Of a stretch of DNA of 64,000 nt, positions 41,208 through 49,254 are shown in pieces (within the stretch, counting starts at the first letter, position 1; each line of letters opens with the position of its first letter). Origin of the DNA: Roseovarius confluentis (GTDB lineage: Bacteria; Pseudomonadota; Alphaproteobacteria; Rhodobacterales; Rhodobacteraceae). Made by a program: the position numbers and the translations under genes. The notes beneath the pieces are model-generated. The model worked only from the letters and a program-made list of their open reading frames with translations, did not search any database and was not told where the DNA came from. The stretch spans positions 1 to 64,000 of the forward strand of contig NZ_PPFE01000002.1 of NCBI RefSeq assembly GCF_002917925.1. Reading direction: 5' to 3'.

Positions 41208-43242
41208 CTCGTTCTCCTAGCCGTATCAATGCGTCCGCGACCACCGCGCGGGTGTTCGTACAGATCAGCGGGTTGACCTCGACTTCCTCCACTATGCAGC
41301 GATGGGCCGTAACATAGTCCTGCAGCGCCATCGTCGCGCGAATGATCGAAGCCTTGTCCACGCCCGGTTGCCCGCGATACCCGTCCAGCACTGGCGCGAT
41401 TTTCAACCGTGCCAGAGCCTCGGCGACCTCTTCCTCCGAGATCGGCAACAACATCGAAACCGTGTCCCGCAGGATCTCGGTCAGCGTGCCACCGGCCCCC
41501 AGTGTCATCACGAAGCCATGCGCTGGGTCCCGTACCACACCCAGCAGCAGTTCCGCCACGCCACCCGTTATCATCTCTTCGACGAGGTAGCCCTTGCAGG
41601 CCATCCCGCCCGCCGCCGCGTCGACGTCCGAGGCGCTCTTCAGGCCCAGGGCGACAAGCCCGGCCTCGGTCTTGTGCGCCGCGCCGGTGCCTTTTAGCAC
41701 AACGGGAAATCCCACCTTCTCGGCTGCGGCCGCTGCCTCGTCGACTGACCGGGCAGACACCAGGCGCGGCACGTCCAGCCCGGCCTCGACCAGGTGTCGC
41801 TTGGCCTCGGCCTCCTCCATAACCACGGATGACTCGATTGGCGCGACGGCCAAGGCCGGCGCGGGCGGCGGTCCGCACTGTCCGGCAAAAGCGGCCGCTT
41901 CCAGCGCGGTCAGGAAATCATCGAGGCCCTGCATCGGGATCATACCCCCGGCCACGGCGCGCGCCGCCATGTCTTCGGGCAGCAACTCCGGCAGGGTCGA
42001 GACCAGAACCAGGGGCTTGCCGGTCTCTGCCACCGCCGCTGAACCGGCGGCGAACACGCAATCCCACGCCGCCGGATCGCAGCGGTCCTTGCGCGGAAAG
42101 TCGATGATCACGCAGGTCAGGTCGGCCTCGCCGCCTTGCATCGTGGCGAAGACCTGTGCCATGCGCTCGTCATCGTTCCAGATAAAGGTGTGATAATCCA
42201 ATGGGTTGGCTAGCGCTACCATGGGTCCCAGCACCTCGCGCAAACGGGTGATTTGCGCGGCTGTCAGATCGGGGAACTGCACGCCCCTGTCCTCGGCGCT
42301 GTCGGCCATCAGGCTGGCCTCGCCGCCGGAACAAGACACCGACGCAAGCGACGTGCCCCGCAAGGGACCGGCGAAATGCAGGAGTTTCGCGGTCTCCAAC
42401 AGGGCAGGCAGGCTATCGACCTGTGCCATCCCCAGGCGTTTCAACAATGCCCTTGCCCCGGCATTGCTGCCGGCCAGTGAGGCGGTGTGCGAGACAGCCG
42501 CAGCTTGGGCCCGCGCCGATTTTCCGGCCTTCAACACCACGATCGGTTTGCCCAGCGCGCGTGCCGCAAGCGCCAGTGCCTCAAACGCGGCGACGTCGCC
42601 CACGCCTTCGACATGAAGCGCCAGAACGGTCACCCTCGGGTCGTCAAGCAGCGCCATGCCAAGTTCGGCCAATCCGGTCTGCGCCTGGTTCCCGGCAGTG
42701 GTCACATAGGCCAGGGGCAGGCCGCGCGACTGCATCGAGATGTTGATGGCCATGTTGGAACTTTGGGTCAGCACCGCCACCCCGCTTTCGACACGCGCGC
42801 CGCCATGCTGGTCGGGCCACAGCAGCGCCCCATCGAGATAGTTGATGAAGCCATAGCAATTGGGCCCCAGGATCGGCATATCCCCCGCGGCATCCAGCAA
42901 GGCCAGCTGAAGATCGGCGCCGTCGCCGGTTTCGGCCTGTGCCTCGCGAAAGCCGCTGGCAAAGCACACGGCACCGCCCGCACCCATCGCGCGCAGGCGG
43001 CCCACTGTCTCGACCGTCGCGTGGCGGTTCACGCCGATGAAAACCGCGTCGGGCGGTTCGGGCAGATCCTCCAGCCGCGCCCAGGCGGTTTGGCCCGCGA
43101 TCTCGGTCCTGGTCGGATGGACCGGCCAGACTGGCCCGGCAAAGCCCATCTTGAGGCATTGTTGCACAACGCTCGTGCACCACGCGCCGCCGCCGATGAC
43201 GGCGATCGACTTGGGCTGGAAGAGGCGGCTCAGGTCGCGCAT
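41197..43242 (-). CDS. ADP-forming acyl-CoA synthetase (candidate butyrobetaine/carnitine-CoA ligase)
   Basis: The 681-residue product has a CoA-binding Rossmann domain (LFQPKSIAVIGG at the N-terminus, PILGPNCYGFINY), a succinyl-CoA-ligase flavodoxin-like middle with the phosphohistidine motif AAAVSHTASLAGSN, and a C-terminal ATP-grasp domain (VGFPVVLKGTGAAHKTEAGLVALGL). This is the fused ADP-forming acetyl-CoA synthetase layout. In this operon it most likely activates gamma-butyrobetaine or carnitine. ATG 43242 with AAGGA upstream is chosen over 43284. The substrate is inferred from context only. Confidence 0.8.
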   Translation of the reverse strand: MRDLSRLFQPKSIAVIGGGAWCTSVVQQCLKMGFAGPVWPVHPTRTEIAGQTAWARLEDLPEPPDAVFIGVNRHATVETVGRLRAMGAGGAVCFASGFREAQAETGDGADLQLALLDAAGDMPILGPNCYGFINYLDGALLWPDQHGGARVESGVAVLTQSSNMAINISMQSRGLPLAYVTTAGNQAQTGLAELGMALLDDPRVTVLALHVEGVGDVAAFEALALAARALGKPIVVLKAGKSARAQAAAVSHTASLAGSNAGARALLKRLGMAQVDSLPALLETAKLLHFAGPLRGTSLASVSCSGGEASLMADSAEDRGVQFPDLTAAQITRLREVLGPMVALANPLDYHTFIWNDDERMAQVFATMQGGEADLTCVIIDFPRKDRCDPAAWDCVFAAGSAAVAETGKPLVLVSTLPELLPEDMAARAVAGGMIPMQGLDDFLTALEAAAFAGQCGPPPAPALAVAPIESSVVMEEAEAKRHLVEAGLDVPRLVSARSVDEAAAAAEKVGFPVVLKGTGAAHKTEAGLVALGLKSASDVDAAAGGMACKGYLVEEMITGGVAELLLGVVRDPAHGFVMTLGAGGTLTEILRDTVSMLLPISEEEVAEALARLKIAPVLDGYRGQPGVDKASIIRATMALQDYVTAHRCIVEEVEVNPLICTNTRAVVADALIRLGERDDG

Positions 43243-43291
43243 GGGGCGGATCCTTGCACCAAGGAGTATCCTCGCCGAAGGCATTCGTCTC

Positions 43292-44452
43292 TTATGCTCC
43301 CAGCGGCCGCAGAAGCTCGCGGCTGATGATGTGCCGCTGGATTTCCGATGTGCCGTCCCAGATCCGCTCGACCCTTGCGTCGCGCCAGAACCGCTCGATG
43401 GGAAAGTCGTCCATCAGGCCCATGCCGCCAAAGATCTGCAAGGTGGCGTCGGTCACGCGGGCCAGCATTTCGCTGGCATATAGCTTGGCCGAGGCGATCT
43501 CGCGGTTCGCCGGCAAGCCTTGATCCAGCCGCCAGGCGGCGGCGAGGGTCAGCCAGTCAGCGGCGTCGATCTCGGTGACCATGTCGGCGATCTGAAAGCT
43601 CACGCCCTGGAACTTGCCGATCTGCTGGCCGAACTGTTTGCGCTCGGCGGCGTAACTCAAGGCGTAGTCAAAGGCCCGCCGGGCCCGCCCGACACTCATC
43701 GTCGCCACGGTGATGCGCGTGGCGTATAGCCATTCGTTCATCACCGCGAACCCGCCATCGACCTCGCCCAGCACCTGCGCGTCGGGCAGGCGGCAATCAT
43801 CGAATTCCAGCACCATGTTCTTGTAACCGCGGTGGCTGACCGACTTGTAGCCGTCGCGGATGGTGAATCCCGGCGTGCCGCGATCGACAAGGAAGGCGGT
43901 GATGCGTTTCTTGGGGCCTTTGGGCGTGTCGTCCTCGCCCGTGGCGATGAAGACGATGATGAAATCGGCATGATCCGCACCCGAGATGAAATGCTTGGTG
44001 CCGTTCACCACCCAGTCGCCGCCGTCACGCTTGGCGAAACACTTCATCCCCCGCACGTCCGACCCGGCATCGGGCTCGGTCATCGCCAGCGCATCCATCC
44101 GCTCGCCCCGCACGGCGGGCAGCAGGTACCGCTCGCGCTGCTCGCCCTCGCAGGCCATCAGGATGTTCTGCGGCCGGCCGAAGAAATGCGTCAGCGCCAT
44201 CGACCCGCGCCCCAGTTCCCGTTCGACCAGCGCGAAATCCACGTGGCCGAGGCCCGCGCCGCCCACCTCGTCGGGGAAGTTGCAGGCGTAAAACCCGAGA
44301 TCCATGCACTTGCGCTTGATCTCCTGCGCCACTTCGGGCGGCACCTCGCCGGTCCGTTCGACCAGTTCCTCGTGGGGATAGACCTCCTTCTCGACGAAAC
44401 TGCGCACCGTCGAGACGATCATCTCCTGCTCGTCCGTCAATCCGAAATGCAT
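43292..44452 (-). CDS. Acyl-CoA dehydrogenase (CaiA-like, candidate gamma-butyrobetainyl-CoA dehydrogenase)
   Basis: The 386-residue FAD acyl-CoA dehydrogenase starts MHFGLTDEQEMIVSTVRSFV. It has the FAD/substrate motifs ALAMTEPDAGSDVRGMKCFA and WVVNGTKHFISGADHADF, and the C-terminal LYASEMLARVTDATLQIFGGMG and ERIWDGTSEIQRHIISREL. Closest resemblance is to CaiA-type crotonobetainyl-CoA reductases. In an aerobic host with a neighbouring ligase and CaiD, oxidation of gamma-butyrobetainyl-CoA is the likely direction. Confidence 0.82.
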   Translation of the reverse strand: MHFGLTDEQEMIVSTVRSFVEKEVYPHEELVERTGEVPPEVAQEIKRKCMDLGFYACNFPDEVGGAGLGHVDFALVERELGRGSMALTHFFGRPQNILMACEGEQRERYLLPAVRGERMDALAMTEPDAGSDVRGMKCFAKRDGGDWVVNGTKHFISGADHADFIIVFIATGEDDTPKGPKKRITAFLVDRGTPGFTIRDGYKSVSHRGYKNMVLEFDDCRLPDAQVLGEVDGGFAVMNEWLYATRITVATMSVGRARRAFDYALSYAAERKQFGQQIGKFQGVSFQIADMVTEIDAADWLTLAAAWRLDQGLPANREIASAKLYASEMLARVTDATLQIFGGMGLMDDFPIERFWRDARVERIWDGTSEIQRHIISRELLRPLGA

Positions 44453-44456
44453 GGTC

Positions 44457-45866
44457 TCACTCCTCCGCGTGCAGGGCGGCCAGCGCCGCCACCTTGTCCG
44501 CCACGTCCTCGGGCGGCGCGCAGGTGCGCCGGGTCTCCAGGCTCACATGCAGCATCAGCTGGTCGCAGGTCGCCATTACCTCGCCGTCGCTCTTGCGCTT
44601 CATCTCGTGAAAACAGCGCAGCTTCTTGCCGCCGCCTTCGGTCACCCGGCTCTCGACGATGATCTCTTCCCCGGCCTGCGTCTCGGCCAAATACTTGATG
44701 GTCGTCTCCACGGTGAAATAACTCAGCTGCCGCTCGGACACATAGGCTTCGTCCGCGCCCACAAACGCCATCACGCCCTCGGCCGCATCGCTGAACACCT
44801 GCCCGTAGCGGCCCTCGTTCATGTGGCCGTTCATGTCGGTCCAGTCGACCGGCACCATCCGGTCCTGCGTGATCATCGGCTGGGCGTTCTGCGGCGGATG
44901 CATCAGCGTGCGTTGATGCTGACCGACCAGCTTGCCCGACGACGTCCCCTGCTGCTTCAGCGCCCGCATCATGGCGATCAGGTTGCGGTCTCGCTTGCGC
45001 TCAAGCTCCCGGATCGACAGGTGCCCAGACTGCGCGTCCGACTGGTCCGCGATCAGGTCCACCAACTCGGGCGTGAACTCCGGCACATCCATCAGCTTGG
45101 TCCAGGGCCAGCTCAGCGCCGGACCGAACTGCGCCATGAAATGCCGCATCCCGGCTTCGCCGCCCGCCACGCGGTACGTCTCGAAAAGGCCCATCTGTCC
45201 CCAGCGCAGACCAAAGCCATAGCGGATGGCGTTGTCGATCTCCTCTGTGGTGGCGATGCCATCCTTCACCAACCAGAGGGCCTCACGCCAGACCGCTTCC
45301 AGGAAACGGTCCGCGATATGCGCATCGATCTCCTTGCGCACGTGCAGCGGATACAAGCCAACCTCTGTCAGCGTCGCCTTGGCCGCCTCGACCATCGCGG
45401 GCGCCGTGGCCTCGGATGGCACCACCTCGATCAGGGGCAGCAGGTAGACCGGGTTGAACGGGTGCGTGACCATGATCGTCGACGGATCGGCGGCACCTTG
45501 CTGCAACTCCGAAGGCTTGAACCCGCTGGTAGACGAGCCGATGGGCACGCCCGGCGCGGCGACCTGGATCTCGGCAAAGACCTTGTGCTTCAGGTCCAGC
45601 CGCTCGCTCACGCTTTCCTGTATCCAGTCCGCGCCGTCGACCGCTTCGGCGATTGAGCCGTGAAAACTCAGCTTGCCCTCGGCGGGCAGGGCGCAATCAT
45701 AAAGCATCGGCAACGCGCCGCGCGCATTGGTCAGCACCTCGCCCACCTTGCGCTCGGCTTGCGGGTCGGGGTCGAAAACCCGCACATCCCAGCCGTTCAG
45801 CAGGAACCGCGCGGCCCAGCCGCCGCCGATCACGCCGCCACCAATGATTGCCGCCCGTTTCGCCAT
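44457..45866 (-). CDS. lcdH: Carnitine 3-dehydrogenase fused to a betainyl-CoA thioesterase domain
   Basis: In this 469-residue product residues 1-320 form an NAD-dependent 3-hydroxyacyl-CoA-dehydrogenase-like carnitine dehydrogenase (MAKRAAIIGGGVIGGGWAAR; IQESVSERLDLKHKVF; STSGFKPSELQ; VTHPFNPVYLLPLIEVVP). From about 335 to 460 a hotdog thioesterase follows (VDWTDMNGHMNEGRYGQVFSDAAEGVMAFVG). The fusion joins two steps: carnitine to dehydrocarnitine, and hydrolysis of betainyl-CoA to glycine betaine. ATG 45866 has GAAGGGA upstream; an ATG at 45884 would add six residues and overlap the lipoprotein gene by 4 bases. Confidence 0.87.
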   Translation of the reverse strand: MAKRAAIIGGGVIGGGWAARFLLNGWDVRVFDPDPQAERKVGEVLTNARGALPMLYDCALPAEGKLSFHGSIAEAVDGADWIQESVSERLDLKHKVFAEIQVAAPGVPIGSSTSGFKPSELQQGAADPSTIMVTHPFNPVYLLPLIEVVPSEATAPAMVEAAKATLTEVGLYPLHVRKEIDAHIADRFLEAVWREALWLVKDGIATTEEIDNAIRYGFGLRWGQMGLFETYRVAGGEAGMRHFMAQFGPALSWPWTKLMDVPEFTPELVDLIADQSDAQSGHLSIRELERKRDRNLIAMMRALKQQGTSSGKLVGQHQRTLMHPPQNAQPMITQDRMVPVDWTDMNGHMNEGRYGQVFSDAAEGVMAFVGADEAYVSERQLSYFTVETTIKYLAETQAGEEIIVESRVTEGGGKKLRCFHEMKRKSDGEVMATCDQLMLHVSLETRRTCAPPEDVADKVAALAALHAEE

Positions 45867-45880
45867 CGTCGTTCCCTTCG

Positions 45881-46420
45881 TCATCGCACCTTGATCCGCG
45901 AGGTGTCATAGCCGTTGAAATTCAGGATCTCCGCCGCCGCCCGCAGCCGGTCCGCTCCGCCGTCGGGGCGACGGTCGAGGATCCAGCCATAGCTGCCATC
46001 GGGCGTCCCGATTGCCGCCGTACGGAAATCGTCATCCACCCACACGACCCACATCTGCCGCGGCGCTTCGCCCTCGCGGTTCAGTTGCCAGCGGTTCTGG
46101 CCCAGCGGCCGGGCCATCCATATCTCGGTGTCCGTCTCGCAGTCGCCGGATAGCAGGCAGGCCTCGGTGCGAAACTCCACCGCTTGCTGGCCGCGTAGAT
46201 CGGGCAGGAAGGTCACCATCGCCAGCCCGCCGTCGCCGGGGAAATATCCTCGCACGAACCACGGACCGCCCATGTCCTGCATCCCGTTGCCGCGCGTCGT
46301 CACCGACAGCGGTTGACCCGTGTCGCGGAATGATCTGTCCGGGGCCAAGGGCCCGCTGGCGCAGCCCGCCAGCGCCAGGGCCGCCGCGAGGTATGTGATC
46401 CGGTTCGTCCAGTTTCGCAT
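45881..46420 (-). CDS. Lipocalin-like outer-membrane lipoprotein
   Basis: The 179-residue product has a lipoprotein signal (MRNWTNRITYLAAALALAGC, lipobox LAGC with C20). The mature part has GGPWFVRGYFPGDGGLAMVTF near its start, ending in DGSYGWILDRRPDGG, and reads as a lipocalin-type beta-barrel. ATG 46420 has GAGG upstream and puts the signal peptide at the start; earlier ATGs (46456, 46432) give a charged tail. It lies inside the carnitine operon between the SDR and dehydrogenase genes. A role in binding or trafficking of a small amphiphile is possible but unproven. Confidence 0.72.
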   Translation of the reverse strand: MRNWTNRITYLAAALALAGCASGPLAPDRSFRDTGQPLSVTTRGNGMQDMGGPWFVRGYFPGDGGLAMVTFLPDLRGQQAVEFRTEACLLSGDCETDTEIWMARPLGQNRWQLNREGEAPRQMWVVWVDDDFRTAAIGTPDGSYGWILDRRPDGGADRLRAAAEILNFNGYDTSRIKVR

Positions 46421-46452
46421 GGTTTGCCTCATGTCGTGATGCTTCGCGCGCA

Positions 46453-47217
46453 TCATGGCACCAGTGTCTCGGTGTGGCCATCCACCGCCATAACCTGCCC
46501 CGAAATCTTCGACGCCCCCGGCGATGCGAGAAACAGCACCATGTCGGCAAGGTCATCGGCGCTGACCCAGGAGCGCAGGCTGACGCCCTTGACGTATTGC
46601 GCGCGGACCTCGTCCTCGGCCTTGCCGCTGGCGGCGGCCTCCATGGCCACGACGCGATTCATCCGTTCGCCTTCCACCGCGCCGGGCGCGATGGCGTTCA
46701 CCCGGACGCCTGCCGGGCCAAGCTCCATCGCCAGTGTCTTGGTCAGGCCCACCAAGGCCCACTTGGCCGAGGAATAGGGCGAGCGATAGGGATAGCCCCA
46801 TTGCCCCGCCGTCGACGTGGTCAGCACGATCAGTCCAGATTTTTGAGTCCGCATCACTCGCGCGGCCCAGCGGCAGGTCAGGAACGACCCGTGCAGGTTG
46901 ACCGCGATACATTGCTGCCAGGCGGCATAATCCAGATCCTCGATCAGTCCCGCCTGTCCGCCCGTCCCGGCATTGGCGCAGACCACGTCGGCCCCGCCCC
47001 ATTCACCTTCGACCTGGCTCAGGAAAGCGTCCATCTCGGCCTCATCGGTGACATCGGCCTGTTGCGCGATCAGCGACGGGTTGGCCTCGGCCATCGCGGC
47101 CACCGCCATCGGGTCGGTGTCACAGATCGCCACGCGGTCGCCCATTTCCAGGAACCGTTCGGCCAGCCGCTTGCCGATCCCGGACGCGCCGGCGGTGATG
47201 ACCACGCGGCGGCTCAT
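46453..47217 (-). CDS. Short-chain dehydrogenase/reductase
   Basis: The 254-residue classical SDR has a cofactor motif TAGASGIGKRLAERF (residues 7-21), NAG at NAGTGGQAGL, and a catalytic Ser...Tyr-x-x-x-Lys set in TTSTAGQWGYPYRSPYSSAK. Use of NAD(H) is suggested by the acidic CDTDPMAV after strand two. ATG 47217 is chosen because the glycine motif then sits at the usual place; upstream residues are unlike the family. Its substrate is not evident. A hydroxy or keto intermediate of carnitine metabolism is a guess from position. Confidence 0.8.
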   Translation of the reverse strand: MSRRVVITAGASGIGKRLAERFLEMGDRVAICDTDPMAVAAMAEANPSLIAQQADVTDEAEMDAFLSQVEGEWGGADVVCANAGTGGQAGLIEDLDYAAWQQCIAVNLHGSFLTCRWAARVMRTQKSGLIVLTTSTAGQWGYPYRSPYSSAKWALVGLTKTLAMELGPAGVRVNAIAPGAVEGERMNRVVAMEAAASGKAEDEVRAQYVKGVSLRSWVSADDLADMVLFLASPGASKISGQVMAVDGHTETLVP

Positions 47218-47293
47218 GGCCGGGTCGTCCGACAGGCGTAAATGGCACCGACGCGATGCCACCCAAATACCGACGCGATACCGACAGCCATTT

Positions 47294-48205
47294 TCAGACC
47301 GGCGCCCGCTTGGTCAGCCCCAGCTTCTTGCGCACATCCTCGGGCCCGATCACACGGGCGCCCAGCCGTTCTATGATCTCCTTCGCGCGGGCGACAAGCT
47401 GTTCATTGGTGGCCAGCACACCCTTGTCCAGCATCAGGTTGTCCTCCAGCCCGACGCGCACATTGCCCCCCGCCAGCACAGAGGCGGCGACGTAAGGCAT
47501 CTGGTTGCGCCCGAGGCCGAACGCACTGAAGTGCCAGTCGTCGGGGATGTTGTTGACCATCGCCATGAAGGTGTTCAGATCATCCGGCGCGCCCCACGGC
47601 ACGCCCATGCACAGCTGCACCAGCGCGGGGCTTTCCAGCACTCCGTCGCTAACCAGTTGTTTTGCATACCACAAATGCCCGGTGTCGAAGGCTTCGATCT
47701 CGGGCTTTACTCCTAGCTCGGTCATCATCCGGCCCATCGCCGTCAGCATGCCGGGCGTGTTGGTCATGACGTAATCGGCCTCGGCAAAGTTCATCGTGCC
47801 GCAATCCAGGGTGCAGATTTCCGGCCGGCACTCCGCCACATGCGCCACCCGCTCGGTTGCGCCGATCATGTCTGTATCGGCCTGGTTCAGGGGCAGCGGG
47901 TTCTCCACGTCGCCAAACACCATGTCCCCGCCCATCCCGGCGGTCAGGTTCAGCACCACGTCGACGTCCGCATCCCGGATCCGCTCGGTCACTTCGCGGA
48001 ACATCTTCACGTCCCGCGACGGCACCCCGGTCTCGGGGTCGCGCACATGACAATGCACCACCGCCGCCCCCGCCTTGGCCGCAGCAATGGCGCTGTCCGC
48101 GATCTGCTCGGGGCTTCGTGGCACGTGCGGGCTCTTGTCTTGTGTCCCGCCCGATCCGGTCACGGCACAAGTGATAAAAACCTCTCGGTTCATGGCAAGC
48201 GGCAT
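47294..48205 (-). CDS. BKACE-family dehydrocarnitine:acetyl-CoA trimethylamine transferase (CdhC-like)
   Basis: The 303-residue zinc enzyme of the beta-keto acid cleavage family (formerly DUF849) has EVFITCAVTGSGGTQDKSPHVP, the metal-binding AAVVHCHVRDPETGVPS, LNLTAGMGG and YVAASVLAGGNVRVGLEDN. Family members cleave a beta-keto acid with acetyl-CoA. Next to carnitine dehydrogenase it should turn 3-dehydrocarnitine into betainyl-CoA and acetoacetate. GGGAG precedes ATG 48205. It is first in the leftward operon and divergent from its presumed regulator. Confidence 0.86.
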   Translation of the reverse strand: MPLAMNREVFITCAVTGSGGTQDKSPHVPRSPEQIADSAIAAAKAGAAVVHCHVRDPETGVPSRDVKMFREVTERIRDADVDVVLNLTAGMGGDMVFGDVENPLPLNQADTDMIGATERVAHVAECRPEICTLDCGTMNFAEADYVMTNTPGMLTAMGRMMTELGVKPEIEAFDTGHLWYAKQLVSDGVLESPALVQLCMGVPWGAPDDLNTFMAMVNNIPDDWHFSAFGLGRNQMPYVAASVLAGGNVRVGLEDNLMLDKGVLATNEQLVARAKEIIERLGARVIGPEDVRKKLGLTKRAPV

Positions 48206-48231
48206 GGTGGTCTCCCTTTGTTGGCCAGATC

Positions 48232-48254
48232 ATATCGCGCTGGCGATATCGCCA
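48232..48254. promoter_or_regulatory. Nested palindromes in the divergent carnitine promoter
   Basis: ATATCGC-GCTG-GCGATAT (48232-48249) overlaps the perfect palindrome TGGCGATATCGCCA (48241-48254). Both are in the 73-base gap between the BKACE gene and the GlxA-type regulator, a position that fits binding by that regulator. Confidence 0.55.
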
Positions 48255-48278
48255 AGTTTGCGCTAATTGACAAAAATC

Positions 48279-49223
48279 ATGCTGGAATGGACAAAATCAG
48301 CGCTTCATACCACGCGGATCGGGTTTCTGCTGTTCGACAGGTTCTCGAACCTGTGCCTGGCCAATTGCATCGAGCCTTTGCGCGCCGCCAACACGGTCGG
48401 ACCAAGGCCGATCTTCGACTGGACAGTGCTCAGCCTTGATGGCGGTCCGTCTCGGTCCTCCAGCGACATCGAAATGATCGCCCGCGCCTCGGTGACCGCG
48501 ATGCCGAAGGTCGACTACCTGTTCGTAGTGGCAAGCTACGGCCACGAAGTGCATGACAGCCCGCGCACCCGCAGGCGATTGCGCGATGCCGTTCACCACG
48601 CCGATGTCGTTGTGGGACTGGACGCAGGACCGTGGCTGCTTGCGTCCGCCGGGTTGTTGGACGGGCGCCGGGCAACGGTGCACTGGGACCTACTGGACGC
48701 CTTCACCGAGCGGTTCCTGACCGTCGATGCCGAGCAGGCCCGGGTGCTGCGGGATGGAAACGTGATCACATGCGCCGGCGCCATGTCGGCGCTCGACCTG
48801 ACACTGGAGTTGATCGCGCAGCATGCCGGCATGGCCGTCCGGCTGGACGTCGAGGCGCTGTTTTTGCATGGCGAGCCGCCGGTGGGCCGCGGCAGGACCA
48901 GGCAGGTCGCTGACCCACTGGTGCGCCGTGGCTTGCAGGTGATGCGCGACGCCGTCGAAAAGCCGCTGACCCTGCAACAGCTTGCGACGCGTTTGTCGTG
49001 TCAGCCCCGGACGCTTGACCGCCGGTTTCGCGCGCGGTTGGGGGCGTCTCCGGGCAAGGTCTATCGACATCTGCGCCTGGCCGCCGCGCGTAAGCTGATC
49101 GAGGACAGCACCTTGGGAATTGCCGAGATCGCCATTCGCTGCGGGTACGATTCGCCGTCCTCCATGACCCGTGCGATCCGACGGCAGTACGGCAGCACGC
49201 CACGCCAGTTGCGGTGCCATTGA
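48279..49223 (+). CDS. GlxA/CdhR-type AraC-family regulator
   Basis: The 314-residue product has an N-terminal DJ-1/PfpI-like domain (TTRIGFLLFDRFSNLCLANC through VITCAGAMSALDLTLELIA) and a C-terminal AraC helix-turn-helix pair (LTLQQLATRLSCQPRTLDRRFRA, GIAEIAIRCGYDSPSSMTRA). This is the architecture of carnitine and glycine-betaine regulators such as CdhR and GbdR. ATG 48279 is used; a TTG at 48267 is an alternative. It is divergent from the catabolic operon, which it probably activates in response to carnitine or a betaine. Confidence 0.85.
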   Translation: MLEWTKSALHTTRIGFLLFDRFSNLCLANCIEPLRAANTVGPRPIFDWTVLSLDGGPSRSSSDIEMIARASVTAMPKVDYLFVVASYGHEVHDSPRTRRRLRDAVHHADVVVGLDAGPWLLASAGLLDGRRATVHWDLLDAFTERFLTVDAEQARVLRDGNVITCAGAMSALDLTLELIAQHAGMAVRLDVEALFLHGEPPVGRGRTRQVADPLVRRGLQVMRDAVEKPLTLQQLATRLSCQPRTLDRRFRARLGASPGKVYRHLRLAAARKLIEDSTLGIAEIAIRCGYDSPSSMTRAIRRQYGSTPRQLRCH

Positions 49224-49254
49224 CAGCAATGAAGGCGCCGCTAAAGCTGCACCT

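Noticed and set aside
48265..48278. TTGACA just before the GlxA-type gene as a -35 element
   Set aside because: It overlaps the start codon region, too close for a promoter of this gene unless the gene starts much further downstream.
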